NCBI RefSeq assembly: GCF_018691265.1
Contig: NW_024881322.1
Span: 11,893,989 to 11,957,988 of the forward strand
Direction of reading: 5' to 3'
From: Tyto alba
Taxonomy: Eukaryota; Chordata; Aves; Strigiformes; Tytonidae
DNA: 64,000 bases
Below, in pieces: positions 36,391 through 49,800 of the stretch. The position numbers and the translations under genes were made by a program. Positions within the stretch are counted from its first letter, which is position 1. Every line of letters starts with the position of its first letter. The notes beneath the pieces are model-generated. The model was not told the origin of the DNA and ran no database searches. It saw only the letters and a list, made by a program, of their open reading frames with translations.

Positions 36391-37101
36391 ATGCGGCCAG
36401 CCGCCTTTTCTCTCGGTGGGAAGGGGCGGTTACCCCTCACCCGCCGGCCCTGGGCGTTCAGAGCTGCCTGTGCGCTGAGGAGACGAGGAAAGGCCGGGGC
36501 AGCTGCCTGCTCTCCTGAAGGGCTGCTGGGTGTTACTAGTGCAGGTGTAACTGCCCCCAGCTCCTCCCTGGGCACAGGAAGACTTAGCAGCGTTGGGCAA
36601 AATGACTGCTGGCAAAGTGTTTTGTCCGAGATGCTGCCTAGTAAATTGGAGGGGCTGCGACCACAGCATGCAGTCACTCCTGTTGCAACCGCGAGCTCAG
36701 ATATAACTGGGGATGAGAACATCCCAAATTGCTACGGAAAAATCCACACAAGCTTGCCTGTCGGAGAGCCAAGCGCTTTAAAGCGATGGTGTACTGTCAG
36801 TAAGAGCACGGCTTGCTTCTGCAAACACTCTCGGCATAAAACCACTGTCAAAGCCAAATACAATATTGTTAATAGCGCACTTACAGGTTACATCTGTTCA
36901 GCAGTCACAATACTGCGTGCAAATCTGAGGCAATGGGGAAAATCAGGGAGAAAGAATTATCCCAGCAGGTATTGTTTTCTGTTGATTCAGTCCTTCAGAT
37001 TTCTAAGAAATATAAGTGGTCATTGTACTATAACAGGAGTTTGCTATTTGGAAGAGGCTGCGCTTGTTGCTTTAAGGAATGAAATATTCTGGTTTCATTA
37101 A
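36391..37101 (+). other. 236-codon ATG-initiated open frame, unrecognised
   Basis: An uninterrupted plus-strand frame starts at an ATG (MRPAAFSLGG) just past the candidate divergent exon and ends at 37101. The first third is GC-rich island sequence, where long frames arise by chance. The last ~120 codons run through AT-richer sequence without a stop, which is less expected. I see no signal peptide, membrane segment, domain or repeat, and the composition (scattered Cys, Ser, basic residues) resembles no family I know. It could belong to a divergent noncoding RNA. Coding status is doubtful. Confidence 0.15.
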
Positions 37102-39639
37102 CAGTAAAAAATAGTTTCTTACAAAAATGGCCTTTCTCAGAACCCACACGGAAATAGTTGGTACATGTACATACCATTCGTTGGCACATCTCTGAATCTA
37201 CTGTCTTACACTCTCCAGATTTTGGAGAATGACCTGGTTCATGCAGTTGATCTGGTTTGTAGAGTTGGGAAGAAAGCCTCAGAAATGTGAAATATGTATA
37301 AACAATTTAGACGTGTTCAACTGAATTGCAGAAGGCCCAGACCATCAATTTCTAAATTCTATTGGTTCACATTAAAAAACAAAATACATGATTATCACAA
37401 TACTTTTTGGGTTTTTTTTTTCAGTTCAGTGCAAATCTCTGGCCTGTATTATAAAGATAGTGACAAATTTTCCTATCAATACAGTAAAAAGAAAGAAATC
37501 TAGGGAGCTAGAATCAGCTGAAGTTGCAGCAACCTGAATAATAATAATAAAAAAAAATCTGATTTTGCAAAAAGAAGGGACACTGCAAAATAATAACCAA
37601 GTTTCATGAAGAATAGTTCAGGATAATTAGCCCAGTTGGGATCTGGTTTGTGCAAGGGAGGTAGGAGAGAAATCAAATGTGCAAGTAGACTCTCTGTGGC
37701 CTAACATCACCTCTCATTTGATTGAAAACTGTCAGGAGTGGAACATTACAGAATAGATTTAAATCAATATTTTATTTATAAAAAGACAGCTCTTTGCTTC
37801 ACCTCTCAGGAAATAGAAGACAGTCATATATTTGCCACCTGTGTATTTGTTTAGGATGTGAGAGGCTGAAATCCGTATCTTTGGCTCTGGACCACCTAAT
37901 GATGTTGCAGCACCGCACTACTGACTTTCTGGACTCCTTTTTGTCTATGTTGTGGTATCACTTGAAAATTCAAGAAAAGCTTACTCAAAAAACCCCTCTA
38001 GATTGTCTTGAGTTTTGTCAAATAAGCCATTAGTTGTGGAAATGAGACTTCAGAAATGTGTGTACAGCAGTGTATACGTCTCGGGCGTGACAACATCCTG
38101 TTGTGTCTTCTCCATTTCTTGTCTGTGGAATGTCTCAGTATATACATCTGAAGTGTTAAGAAAATATATCCATGTTTAGCGTCTTGTTTTCATCCAATCC
38201 ACAGTAGTATTGTGCAATGAAAAATTTTTCATCCAAAAAGTTCCCAGCTAGCTCTAATTTTAGCATTCTTTTAAAATCATTAGGTTTTTAGATAATGCCT
38301 TTGCACTGGTATCTTTAGAATGACAGATTAAGTAAATTATTACTTATGTCTTTTTATATTTTGTAAGCTGCAGGGCTATGTTCAACAGCTTCAGCTTGAC
38401 CTTTGAACTTGACTGTCTGAAGTTCCTCCCAATGCTGACCCAATTCCCTTCTTACCTACCTTTTTACCAAACTTTAAAAAAAAAAAAAATAAAAATAGTT
38501 TAAATACTTGTTAGAGAAAATTAACAACTGCCACCCAGGAGAGGGTTGGGTTAGCAGTGTGATTCTGGAGGTCTTTGCTGTTGCTGAACAGCAGCCTCAG
38601 GGTCTCTGGGCTGTTAGGTCCTATGGCCCAGAAGAGACTTTTGGATTCCAGAAAGCCACTGCAGAGTCTGAGTATCCCAGTCTCAGAGCAGGAATTTTGT
38701 TTCTGGACTGCAGCCATTCATGCTTTCCCCAACTTCATAACCCGTGAAGATTTCCCCACGTTTGTCATTTCTGAACCTTGCCAGGCTGCAGCAACTGAAC
38801 CTTTTCAGTGCAGGAGGAAACTTGCTGTGCAGTAGCTTCCTCTACAGTAGTCCTTTGATTGTTGCACTTCCTTGAGTCTGGAAGTGGGTCAGTATTCTTA
38901 GGAGTGGACATGTGCTTATAAATCTACATATAAATATTTCCAGGAATTTGCCTTGCTGAGCGAAGGCATTTGGTATGAAAGAAGTTAATTGTTACATCTT
39001 TCCTTCACTTTTCCCCATCTCCCTTTGTGTAAGCCAAACAAAAGTAAGTCCCAGAGAACAGGCACGGTAAATTTAACTTGCACCAAGACTGATCATGTTA
39101 ACACAGCTCAGCGGTGAAGGGCTTTGACTACAGGTGTGTAGGAAAATGGCTGTAGGTAGTTAACTTTTGAAGCTACTATACTGGCTCTTCAGGAGCTCAT
39201 TTTTCCTTAAGTTAAATGATTGTGATAAGAAGGTCCACATCTGTTCATTGCCTTTATGAGTGCAAATGGTCAAGGGAGTTTATCTTGTTTCTGGGATGCT
39301 TTTCTGGTACTCTGTACATGTTCACATTAAGCATAAGCAGGTGAGGGTTTAATGCCTGACACAGCTTTTCATGTACTGCCCTGTAAGAACTGATAGACCA
39401 AGACTTCCCAAACTGTTTCTCCTCCCCGAGCATGGCACCAGCATATGCTAGCTTTGTGCCAGGATTTGTACTTCTGTGGTGGTGTCGCCTTGTCAAAAGC
39501 TGCTTTTATACCGCTAGTAACACATGTACCATAGGTTGGGAATATCCTGCCCTACCCAGATAATTTCTGGGGGTCCAACCCACGGACGTGGCAAAGGGGC
39601 ACAGTGCATCCTCAGCCGCCTCATGCCTGGATTGTGAGA
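37102..39639. other. Intergenic or intronic, nothing recognised
   Basis: AT-rich sequence to the right of the CpG island. It contains an A-rich tract (38476-38498) and scattered frames shorter than 100 codons with no protein resemblance. It could be the first intron of a divergent plus-strand transcript. Confidence 0.6.
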
Positions 39640-40466
39640 AGCATGTAGCATGCTGGCAGGCAGGGCGGCTGTTCAGAGGCACCTCGGCAAGCTGCAGAAA
39701 CGGGTTGGTGGGAACCTCGGGACACTTAGCGAACACAAACTCCCAGTCCTGACTCTGGGATGCAGCAACCTGCTGCAGCAGCACAGGTCGGGGGCTGACT
39801 GGCTGGCAAGCAGCTCTGTACAAAGGGACTTGGGGGTCCTGGTGGACAATGAGCTAGGCAGGAGTCAGAAGTGTGCCCTGGCAGCAACAAAAACTGCATT
39901 AGCGAGAGAGTAGCTTGGAGGTTGAGGGAAGTGATTATACCTCTCTGTTCAACACTTGTGAGACTGCATCTAAAGTACTGACAGCACTTTTGGGTCCTGA
40001 TCATTAGAAAGATGTGGACAAAATGGAGGGAGTCCACTGGAGGAGCACTGTAGTGTTTGAGGGCTGCAGCATATGCTGAACGAGAAGAGACTGGGTGTTT
40101 GTTTAGTCTAGAGGAGGAGACCAGGTGGGATCTAATCACAGTCTTCTACCTAAAAGGGGGGTTGTAGAGAAGATGAAGCCAGACTCTCCTTGAAGATGTC
40201 TTGTGAAAGAATAAGAGACAATGGTCACAAGTTGCAACAAGGGAAATTCCAATTGGATATAAGGAGAATATTTGTGGCAATGGGAGTGGCTGAGCACTAG
40301 AACAGGGCTCAGAGAGACAGCGGTGTCTCCACCATTGAAGATTTTTGAAACGTGGCTGGACAAGACCGTGAGTAACCTGCTCTTACTTGAAGTTAGCTCT
40401 GCTTTGAACAGAAAGCTGGTCTAGAGGACATTTGGAAGTCTCTTCCAACTTTGATTATTCTGTCAA
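39640..40466 (+). mobile_element. CR1 LINE 3' fragment
   Basis: The plus-strand frame 39650-39913 contains VQRHLGKLQKR, RSGADWLASSSVQ and RDLGVLVDNELGRSQKCALAA, the reverse transcriptase thumb region of CR1. Downstream the nucleotide sequence follows the CR1 3' region without a long frame and ends with TCTTCCAACTTTGATTATTCTGTCAATG, the typical CR1 terminus. It is more diverged than the copy at 22.2 kb, and no intact protein remains. Confidence 0.88.
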
Positions 40467-43400
40467 TGCTAATGTGTAAAATTGGTTGGCAAAAATATAT
40501 ACATGGGGAATTTCAAATGAAGCCACAGGAAGTGCAGAAGAATTGGTTTCCTTCAAATTCAGAAAGCAGGGAGTATCTGCAAGCTGATAGATGCCTGAGC
40601 AGTTGGGCATACACGGGCTGTCACGTCTGTGCAGTCAGTCCAGTGTCTCCCAAAAGTCACCAGCTTCTGTGCATATGCAGGTCTGTGGGTATGTCCCAGG
40701 TCATCTTAACACGTGGCAGCCTGGTTGTGGTCCCTGTACAGTCACTCTGATCATGCTGCCATGCATCAGGGTATCCCAGACAAATAAGGAAGTCTTCTGA
40801 GTGTTGACCAGACAGTATTTTCAGTCAGAAAAAAGGAGTATGTGTGGCAGCTATGTGTTTAAGAATTTCCCCATAACACCTGTCTTTCCTACTTTTGAGA
40901 GGTCATTGTTGGTCCTTCCTTTATTTTCCCATTCAGGAAAATCCGAGGAGGTGCTCTTAAAGTCAATTCTGTATTTCTGAATCTTTGCGGCAGTGAATTA
41001 CTTTATACAAACAAAGAACAAAGATTCAACCAGATAAAAGTCTTTGAACTTTATCAGAGTTGCTCAAATAATAATGAGCTGGCAATGTTTGAAAATTATT
41101 ATCGGTGCGATAAGCCATGGCACCAGTCCTATAAGTGCGTATGTGGTTGGTTATCCTCACCTACTGAAGTAATTCAGTAAACACAAAACCAGAGAGCTGC
41201 TATAGAAGTTCCTCCATATGCAGCCTCAGAATATTCTCTGTATGTACTTCTAACATGGTACATTTAAAGTGCATTTCAGAGCACGCTCTCTTTTGCCATG
41301 CAGAAGGATCTCTGCTAGGGTGTTTTAATTTCTAGTTTAAATAAGAAGTGTTGAAATTTCTATTTTAAGTAAGAAGTGTTGAAATTTCTATCACATTTGC
41401 CCTTAGAAGGTACTTGTTTGGGAAAACCAGTTTGATAAAAGTTTGGAAAGTTGACTTATGTTCTCGACAAGGACATAGTATGTATGTTTACCTGCTGTTG
41501 CATATATCTATCAACACTTAACAGATACAGCCTAATTTTCCATGTGGTACAGACTTGTGGTAGCAGTTTGACCATGTGTGGCTTCCCCAGTAGCCTGGTA
41601 TATTTGACTCGGAGCTATGTTCAAAAAGCTGAAGTCAAAATTAGAGGAATAAAAAGTCACTGTAGTAAGATTTATGTGATTGCAAATAAAAATAAAACTT
41701 AGGTTCACGAGTATAGTGGTATTTTATTGCCTGTCCTAATCTTCTGCCTGTGTCAAATTTCAATAAAACTGTTTAATACTTCTTTGAATTAGTTCTCATT
41801 TGCTGCATTCTTGTGAAACATTAGGATGACAGAAGCAGCAATGGAATATGATACCCTTTACAAAGCGTGATAAAGTCCTTTGCTCATACACTGTGCTGCT
41901 CTGATTTTTGCTTTTTTTCTTTTTAATTTACAGACACCTGTAAGCCACTCACCAACAGATACAAATGTGATCTTAAAGATATTTTACAAATAATTTTGCT
42001 TGAGCTTTGTGTTTGGGGAGAATGTATGTATATTTATTTGCATAAAAGTACCAGACAAAAATTTTCAGATTGTTGCACTCAAATTATTGGTAAAGCTTAG
42101 TAGACCTAATTTGAATTTAGATTAGGAGTGTGGTAGCATCCAAGCATTCTGCAGTTTGAAAATGATGCTTGATAAACCCATTCTATGCTGTAGATTGTGT
42201 CTTGGAATTTTCTAATAATGTTAGTTTGCAACTGTGAAATAAAAGTCTTTTAATGTAGTTAGTTGTTGGTCAGGTAAACTAAAAATCATTGCGTCTGTGT
42301 TGTCTTATCAGGTAGAAACCTGAATGGAGTTTTGTTGGATAAAAGCAGAAGAGGAGATAAATACTAGCATTTTAAACAGAGAGTGTAAATTATTGTGGTC
42401 AAATGCCTTGGCAGCATGTCTGCTTTCTCTAAACTTGGAATACATGCTGCTGCTTTAACAGAACAGATATTTCATGCCTCTGCCATTTCCATTATCATAT
42501 ATTTCTTATTTGTGATTTCTTAAATGTAAAAAATATGCCTGCTTCTTTGAAAAAGCAAACATTGTGAAACATTGGTCTTTAGATTAGACTTAAATGCAGA
42601 AAGGTCCTTCTCATATGGCTCACCAACAAAAGGCTGGAGCACAGTAGGGAACTTAGATAAAGAGATATCATAGACACCTACTTTATACAGTCTTCTGGTT
42701 TCTTTGGAGTCATTGCTCCTTCTAGTGAGGATTCCTTCCCAAATTACCACTTTGAACTGGACACCTGAAGCTTTTGTTTTGTTTTGTTTGTATTCATGCA
42801 TGGGTTTGGACACAGCTGAGTTTCAGGCATATAAATCAGCTGCTTGTTTTAGAAGAACAGATTCCCTTTATAATGACCTGTGAGAAGTTAAGAATCTACC
42901 TGCTGCCTATTGACTGCCTAGGTAACCTGAAATTAGATGCCTCAAGATGCAAACACAGTTATACGGACAAAGCGAAGCATAAATATCGATGTTACCAGGA
43001 TCTTATCAGGGAATTACAGATGCAGTGCCCACATAGAAATAAAGAGTAGGGTAGGATCTTTTTGAAAATGTTGCTTTTTGTGGACTCTTCAGAAGGGTGC
43101 ATTTCCACTGAAGACCTCAGTGTATTTCTGTCACTGGCATCGTTCTCAGATTTCCTAATGAAGTACTGTGTTTCTAAATGCCATGAGGCAGTTTTGGTTT
43201 CTATTCTAAATCCAGGTAAACTGAAGCATGGAGACAGTATGGCCCATGTTCAGATAAATATGACTGGTCAGAAGCAGTGTTAGAAACAGAAAGCAGGAGT
43301 TACAGAATGTGGTATACACTTGGAGAGAGAAACGTGGGTTGCCTGAATGTCCTCTGAAAATTAAATGAACATTCGCAACCGAAGCTCCAATCCTCCAGAC

Positions 43401-44372
43401 TCCCATTACTAGGTAGAGTACTTTCTACTTTGATTTCATGAGGTCTGTTAAATGATAGCATGCACTGCTTTGGGTAGCAAGTGTTTGCAGATGGATCCCT
43501 AAAATGCCTTCTATGGAATAAAAATGAGAACAAGAATTTTGAGGGAGGTTGAAACAACTGCTAAACCTATTACTAATGGCTGATTGGAAATACTGTAACA
43601 TATCCAAAAAAATGTGCAATAACATAGAAAAACATGCAAAAAGAAGGCCAAGACTATATTTCTAAAGAATTTCCATAATCTCTGCATTCTTATGTAGGAA
43701 ATATATTTTAAATATTTAACATATATCTAAAAATAACTTTCCGTTTGTTTTACATCAAATGGTGACAAAATCCTAATGACAACCCTTCAACTATCTGTTG
43801 TAATAAGCACATTAGTGAAGAGAATAATAAATTATGAAGGGTGAATCATACTTATTTCAGATTGGATATGTTATTAAGACTATATATGAATCCATACAGA
43901 ATATATTTTTGTGTCCTTTCATTATCAGAAAAATAAAGGCGCAGCAAAAATAAATCTGTAACTTTTTAAGAGCTTCCTTCCTTGACAGTCTCTGAACTAA
44001 ATTAATATTCACTGTAATTCTACTGACATCAATGAAATTATTTCAAGAATTCATACTTTGAATTTAACTTATTTTTTTCTTTTAATTATACTTTATACGG
44101 AAAACAGAAACAGCCAAGCAATCCCAAGGAATTTCTAGAAATTATCAGTGAAATGCTGTCTGCTTTCATAGAGGTTACCCATTGGAATACATACTTCTTT
44201 GGTACATGTGTTATGCTTTTTTAATTTTCTGGAGGACAGGTTCTTCACAGGAATAAAGATTTTCCAGAGTTACAACAAATGCACAGGCAGTGTACCTCAA
44301 ATAGAGCAAATTTTTCAAAGATACAGAATTGAACAATTACTTTAATTAGTCTAGGGACAAGGTCCCAATTTC
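40467..44372. other. Non-coding stretch
   Basis: Between a CR1 fragment and the solo LTR. Apart from the 28 bp tandem duplication at 41342 I recognise no exon, repeat family or structured element. Confidence 0.6.
41342..41391 (+). repeat. 28 bp tandem duplication
   Basis: TAAGAAGTGTTGAAATTTCT plus AT occurs at 41342-41363 and again, identical, at 41370-41391. A degenerate third relative (GTTTTAATTTCTAG) lies just upstream. Confidence 0.9.
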
Positions 44373-44378
44373 ATTAAT

Positions 44379-44888
44379 TGTTGGAGAATGGCTCAGAGAC
44401 AAGGGTCCTGAGCCCACCGAGCAATTGTATGATCAGAGCCTGCTCTAGCTGCTGATGCTGGGCCTCACTAGGGTTTGCCTGCAGCTGCTCACAGCTGCTG
44501 ATACAGGAGGAATGTCAAGGACGCTTCAGCCCTGTGTACCGTGGTGTTGGTCTGAGAAACCTAGTGTTATGATAACGGTGGTCTGAGAAACATTGTGTTA
44601 CGGTACTGTTGTGTATCGTAAACAAGATAAGAGGAATTAGAAATAGTAACATGAGAAACTTAGTGTTATGAGAAGCTTGTGCTGTAAGCTAACTGCAAGT
44701 AGGTGGACCGTGCGAATACGACCTTTAGAGCTTAAGCCAATCAGCTAGTGACTAGTAGGCATAATTAGTAGAAGGATTATAAAAGGCTGTAACGAAAATC
44801 AATAAACTGAAGCATGCTTTATCACTCATATTGAGTCGGCTGCGTTCTTCCTCCTTTAGCCTGGGTCCTCGGCCGGCCTCGGCCAGCA
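44379..44888 (+). mobile_element. Solo LTR of an endogenous retrovirus-like element
   Basis: A 510 bp unit begins TGTTGG and ends CCAGCA (imperfect terminal inverted repeat). It is flanked by ATTAAT (44373-44378) and ATTAAG (44889-44894), a six-base target-site repeat with one mismatch; shifting the start by one base gives a perfect five-base repeat, ATTAA. A TATA box (TATAAAAG, 44778-44785) and a polyadenylation signal (AATAAA, 44801-44806) lie near the 3' end, as in an LTR with a short R region. No internal viral sequence is present on either side, so it is a solo LTR left by recombination. The family is not recognised. Confidence 0.8.
44550..44690 (+). repeat. Imperfect repeats inside the LTR
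   Basis: The motif TGAGAAAC, two or three variable bases, then GTGTTATG (or GTGTTACG) occurs three times (about 44553, 44583 and 44653). Short repeated blocks in the U3 part of LTRs are often enhancer repeats. Their function here is inference. Confidence 0.6.
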
Positions 44889-44894
44889 ATTAAG

Positions 44895-46177
44895 TCTATT
44901 GGAAAGATAACACTGACATCAGTGGATCAAGATCTGGCATGGTTTAAGATTTCCTCAGAAGTCTGTGAACATTTTGCATTCAGTGCTGGGTGGTATATAA
45001 GCATGTACCTTGTGCGTGGAGAGTCCCTGATCTCTTGAATAGCTGCCGTTGGTCCCCCCTCACATTGCAGTGATGTCCCACGGCTGGAAGAAGGCCAACA
45101 GAAGTCCTCCAGCTTGTTTCTCGAAGAGCCTGAACATCACCTGCCACTCGGCGAAACTTAAGTGGCACCCATGAACAACATGGATGTTAGATGCCAGGTC
45201 TCACATTCTCATGGCTTGTCAATTTAAGGGCAATATCTCCTTGCATCGATTAATGTATTATTTAAGGTCACTTGCTGGAGCACGCCCTACCTCCTTGTTC
45301 ACCTATAGGAATATGACCAAGCCTGTGTATTTTTTGCATCCATTGTGTACGTTTTCTGCAGCAGAGTGACTGGCCTTATGTGTTTTCTCTTCCTATCAGT
45401 CACAGTCTGGCTAACACTGAAGGCAGAAACCAGTCAGAAAATGAGCGGGCTTAGGATCTCTGAAACTATGGGGAAAAAAGTCAGAATTTGAAGGAGAATG
45501 AGGATGGATGAAAAACAAATGTTATACAGAGAAGTGGTGACAGCTGGGTGAAGCAATAGCAAGTTTCAAGCAGAAACAGTTACCGTTTAAAATGTGAAAT
45601 TGATGCTAAGCTATTACTACCGATAATGTACACTGTGACTTTATGTAGTATACTCTTCTGTTCTGAGAAAAAATATCAATCCTGAAGTGACAGCAAACAA
45701 GCTAATCTTATGCAATGAAAGTAGAGAAAGCTTTGTACATACCAATTAAATTACTTTGCTCACAGATACGTGTTTTATAACATTCTGCAGCATTATCTCT
45801 TCCTGATGCCTTCTCTGTGATTTTATGCTGTCCTGGAGTTACCCATGGTCATCCTTCTGCTGTATGCCTGGCATTCACTGACTACTGCAGCAGTACTGGG
45901 TTGAGGTGTGGATTTGGGAGCTAGGATGCCGGAAGAAAAAACTCAGAAGGAAACACCATAAGGCTGAACGTTTCTCAAGAGTCAGCTCTATAGAGCTGAT
46001 GGGTTGGGAAGATAGCCATGATTTTACACTAGCCTTAAAATCTTTCAGACTGCAACACAGTATTCATTAGTGTGCAGAATTTCAGACCGTTTGAAACCAA
46101 CATGTAAGAGGTAACTAAAGCTGTCTTTTCCAGCAGCCGTTTTTCTGAACAGCACACACGATGTAGACTTACAGTGT
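44895..46177. other. Non-coding stretch
   Basis: Between the solo LTR and a CR1 fragment. The patch 44980-45170 is GC-richer and open for 62 codons on the minus strand, but resembles nothing known to me. Confidence 0.6.
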
Positions 46178-46870
46178 CACAGAATAATTCATCCTGGAGG
46201 GGACCACAGGCAGTCATCCTGTCTGACTTGCTGCTCAGAGTAGGATTGGCTCTGAGGTCAGGGCAGGTGGCTCAGAGCTTTAACCAGTTTGATCCTGAAA
46301 ACCTCCAAGGATGGAAATGGCACAGTCTTTCTGGGCAACCTGTTCCACTGCCTGATTATCCTAAGAGAGAAAAAGGATTTCCTAATACCTGGTAAAAACC
46401 TCTCTTCTTTCATCTTATGCCTGTTGTCTCTTGTCCTCCCATTGTGCACCACAGTGGGAGGCTCCATGTTCTCAACAGCCTCCCAACAGGCACTGGCAGG
46501 CTTCTATTAGGTCCACCCAAAGTCTTTCCTTCTCCAGGCCGAAAAAGCTGTGCTCCCTCAGCCTCTCCCCCCAGGACAAGCACTCCAGCCCACCCTAACC
46601 ATCTTGGTGGCCCTTCACTGGCCTCACTCCAACTTATCTTGTACGGGGCATCCAAAACAGTACACAGTATTCCAGATGTGGTCTAATGAGCTCTGACAAG
46701 AGGGAGATAATAACTTCTCTGCAACTACCGGCTGTGTTCCTGTTAATACAGCTCAGGATGCAGTTGGCCTTCTTTGCTGCCAGGGCTGATGTTCTTCGCT
46801 GCTGGCTGATGCTTGGCTTGCTGGCCCCCAGGACCATCAGAGTCTTTTCCATAGAGCTGTGCCCCTGCCA
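46178..46870 (-). mobile_element. CR1 LINE 3' fragment
   Basis: Minus-strand frames include AAKKANCILSCINR and REVIISLLSELIRPHLEYCV (frame 46634-46852), then KSFFSLRIIRQWNRLPRKTV and PSLEVFRIKL (frame 46258-46467). These are the conserved C-terminal part of the CR1 ORF2 protein. The left end, CACAGAATAATTCATCCTGGAGGGGACC, is the reverse of the CR1 3' end. It is 5'-truncated and broken by frameshifts. The right border is uncertain; homology may continue to about 46960. Confidence 0.9.
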
Positions 46871-49800
46871 GGGGGTGCCATTTTGTTCTGGCTTTACCTC
46901 TCCCGCTCACCGTTACCTCTTCCTTTGACACAGCCCCAGAGTCTGAAGGTTCTAGCTTGTCCTGCAGATGGATGGAACAAAAAGGGGTTCTTCTCAGAAA
47001 GGATGAGATAGTCTAGGGCTGCAGATATTGCAAGATGAGCTGCAGTAGAAGCACGTGCGTGGTATGTGTTAGGTCTATAAACAAGGTGTTTGCATTTCTC
47101 TTGTAGTGAATGAAGAGAGGCAGGCTTCTTTTTCAGTGAGGCAGGTGTGAGGCAGTAACTATCCTAACAATTTCCCTCAGCAATCACCTTGGTCTCATCA
47201 TTTGCTTTTCCTCAGATGAGGAAAAGTCTGAGAATCAATTTCATAACCTCATTGTATATCGTGGAATCTGAAATCACTGAGGAATGAACATTATCAGTTC
47301 CAGTTGCTTTATCCATCTTTATTTTTGTAGAACTATTTGGTTTTCTTTGCTTGTCTTTTTGCCCTTTCAGACAAAAATGACATTTGACAGCCGGAATGAC
47401 CACTCCATGCTACAGAAATGAACTAGAAAATGATACTGAGAAGCAAGACATTCGTGCGAGCATAATTGTAGAGGATTAGGCTTCGGGTGGGTGGAATGTG
47501 CCTGTTGCAAAGGTTCTGTGGTAAAATTTACTGGAGCATAACATTGGGGATTTGAAAGACACAGATAAACCAAACCAGCATATGTGTTTGCACTATTTTG
47601 AGTGGCATTTACAACACAGGGTGGTAAAAAAACCTCAACTCAAAACAAACCAATTCTCCAGGCACTGTGTGAAGCTTATGCTCAGAAAAAGGCCAAAAGA
47701 GAAACTAGTGCAGTTTGATGGACAACACAGCTCTGGACTAGGGTCATGACAGCAAGTGATGAGGTAGAAAAAGCTGGAAGAGAGTCCATGTAATTAAAGA
47801 TCAGAGAAAGAAGAGCAGTGCAATTGCTATTAGATCCCATGTTAAAATTTGTCACCTACTAAAAATGTATTTTACGGTAATATTATATTGAAAACATTAA
47901 GTTACTGTGGTGACAATATTCCTCTATTCAAGTTATTTCCTGACAAAAATAAGATGTTTTCTGTCAATTTTATAGTAGCCAAAGAATAGGTCAGCTCTGG
48001 ACTGGCACTTAACCTAGTCTGATGTCAGGATGTGTCACTTCAGCTCAAACCAAGTGTGATCAGAGTCAGGTGTAGCTGTAATATATTTAATTGAATTTCA
48101 CCAATTTAGGCTGACATACTTTAGAATAATACATTGGCATCACAGTAGCTGTTTAAGTGCAGTGTTATTAAAAAGTTCTGTAGTCATTCAGGATGCTACA
48201 GCTTTATACCACACATTCATATTCTCAGAGACGCTATTAATTTTAACAGTTGTATCCAATCTGTGCCCAGTCTGGGGGCACGTGTACTTGCCCATAAGAT
48301 TGCATGTGTAGCATTTGTGCACTGACATCTAGGCCAACATTTTTAAAACAGAAGAAATTGCAACAGAAGATGTTGAGACCTCTGAACTTTGGAAATAAGG
48401 CTAGTAGGTGTCTGAATAAGTACTGACTTGTGAGTCAATCTTCTGACTCCACCTGCACCTTGTTAGAAAATGGTTTATTGCTGGTGTTTCAATAGCCATT
48501 AATTGTAATTCCAAAGTGCAACAGAACATCCATGCACACAAAGAGAGTTTATTTTGCAATGATAAATAAAGTGAACAGCTACTTCACACTGGTAATTATG
48601 TGGCACTGAAAGCCTAGGAAGATAGAATGTTGATTCCCAGCACCATTATTTTCTTTCAGAACCACTATTTTCTTTCTCTTTTTCTCTCTTTCTAATCTCT
48701 CAAATTGTTTTTTTTTAATGACACAGCTTACGTGCATGTAATGCTTTTCATCGAGAACAATGCTAAAGTGCTATACAGACTCTGTATTGTATTAGTAAAG
48801 CTTCACAACAAATGCATTTTTTCTGTATTAGCACCCTCTAGAAAGAAAAGGATCCTGTGTACATGACAGAAAGTACGTCAAGAAGACAAGAACGTGTATA
48901 TTCATAGATGATATAAATTGTTAGATCGAGAGTGATGATTACTGTAGAACCTCCAATGCTCTCTGTATTAATTTTCCTTTTAATAGTTCAAGTATTTTAA
49001 TGCATATTAGTTAGGGTTTAATGATTTGTGGGATAATCAGTAAATATTCCAGGCTCCTCTAAATTATGGAAAAGAATGAAGCGGGATATGTAAAATGTAC
49101 TGTAAAAAGCAGAAAAATATCATTCTGAATTTAATTTCACCATATAAATAGAGTTTCCATTTCCGTTTCACTTATTTTGTTTGGTTTTCTTTTGTTGTTT
49201 TTTTTTTTTTTTTTGATAAATAGATGATGTCTACAACTCTCTTCCTTTTTCTGTAATGGAGAAAAAAGCACAGATTTTTTGATGATAGTTTTGTAAGTGT
49301 AACTATTATTGAATACTTTTTGTTTTGCATTTAACATCCAAAACATTGTAGTAGCATGTACATTGTGTTATACATTAAAAGCATATGGTGTTACATATAG
49401 GTAAGGCTTGCATTTGAGATGAGTGTTACCTACATTTTCGCATAATTAGTCACTAACCTTGCCCTTGATCCTCTGGGATATAAACCAGCTGAACTTTGAA
49501 ACTACTTATTGTCTCTATGGGGGTTTAAATAAAAATTCTGCATAATAGTCTCTCAATATGGAGGAATTTCAGTTCTAACTTTGACCCTAGCATTTCAGCA
49601 AGGTCTAAACCAGGTTGATTTTCTGTCTCCATAATTACAGTATTAAAAATGCAGCTCTATATCCTTGTAACAATGTGAAACTCTTTATTCTTTGCTTGAA
49701 TCTTAAATAACAGAGCTTTTTGTCAAAACTCTGCTTTGGTAGGAACCACCAAAGAGACCTACCCTTTCCAGAACTGGGGACCAGAGAGTGTACTGCTTCT

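Larger units (their letters stand above)
35400..36520. promoter_or_regulatory. FBXL2: CpG island and FBXL2 promoter, probably bidirectional
   Basis: About 1.1 kb of extreme G+C with dense CpG, in a window that is otherwise AT-rich and CpG-poor. It contains many GC boxes (CCCCGCCCC), including a run at 35834-35862, a CACGTG E-box at 36131-36136, no convincing TATA box, and the FBXL2 start codon and donor at 35975-35983. This is the usual organisation of a housekeeping-type, TATA-less promoter with dispersed starts. The E-box flanks (GGTCACGTGGGG on the minus strand) resemble USF/TFEB-class sites. Island edges are estimated by eye. Confidence 0.85.
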
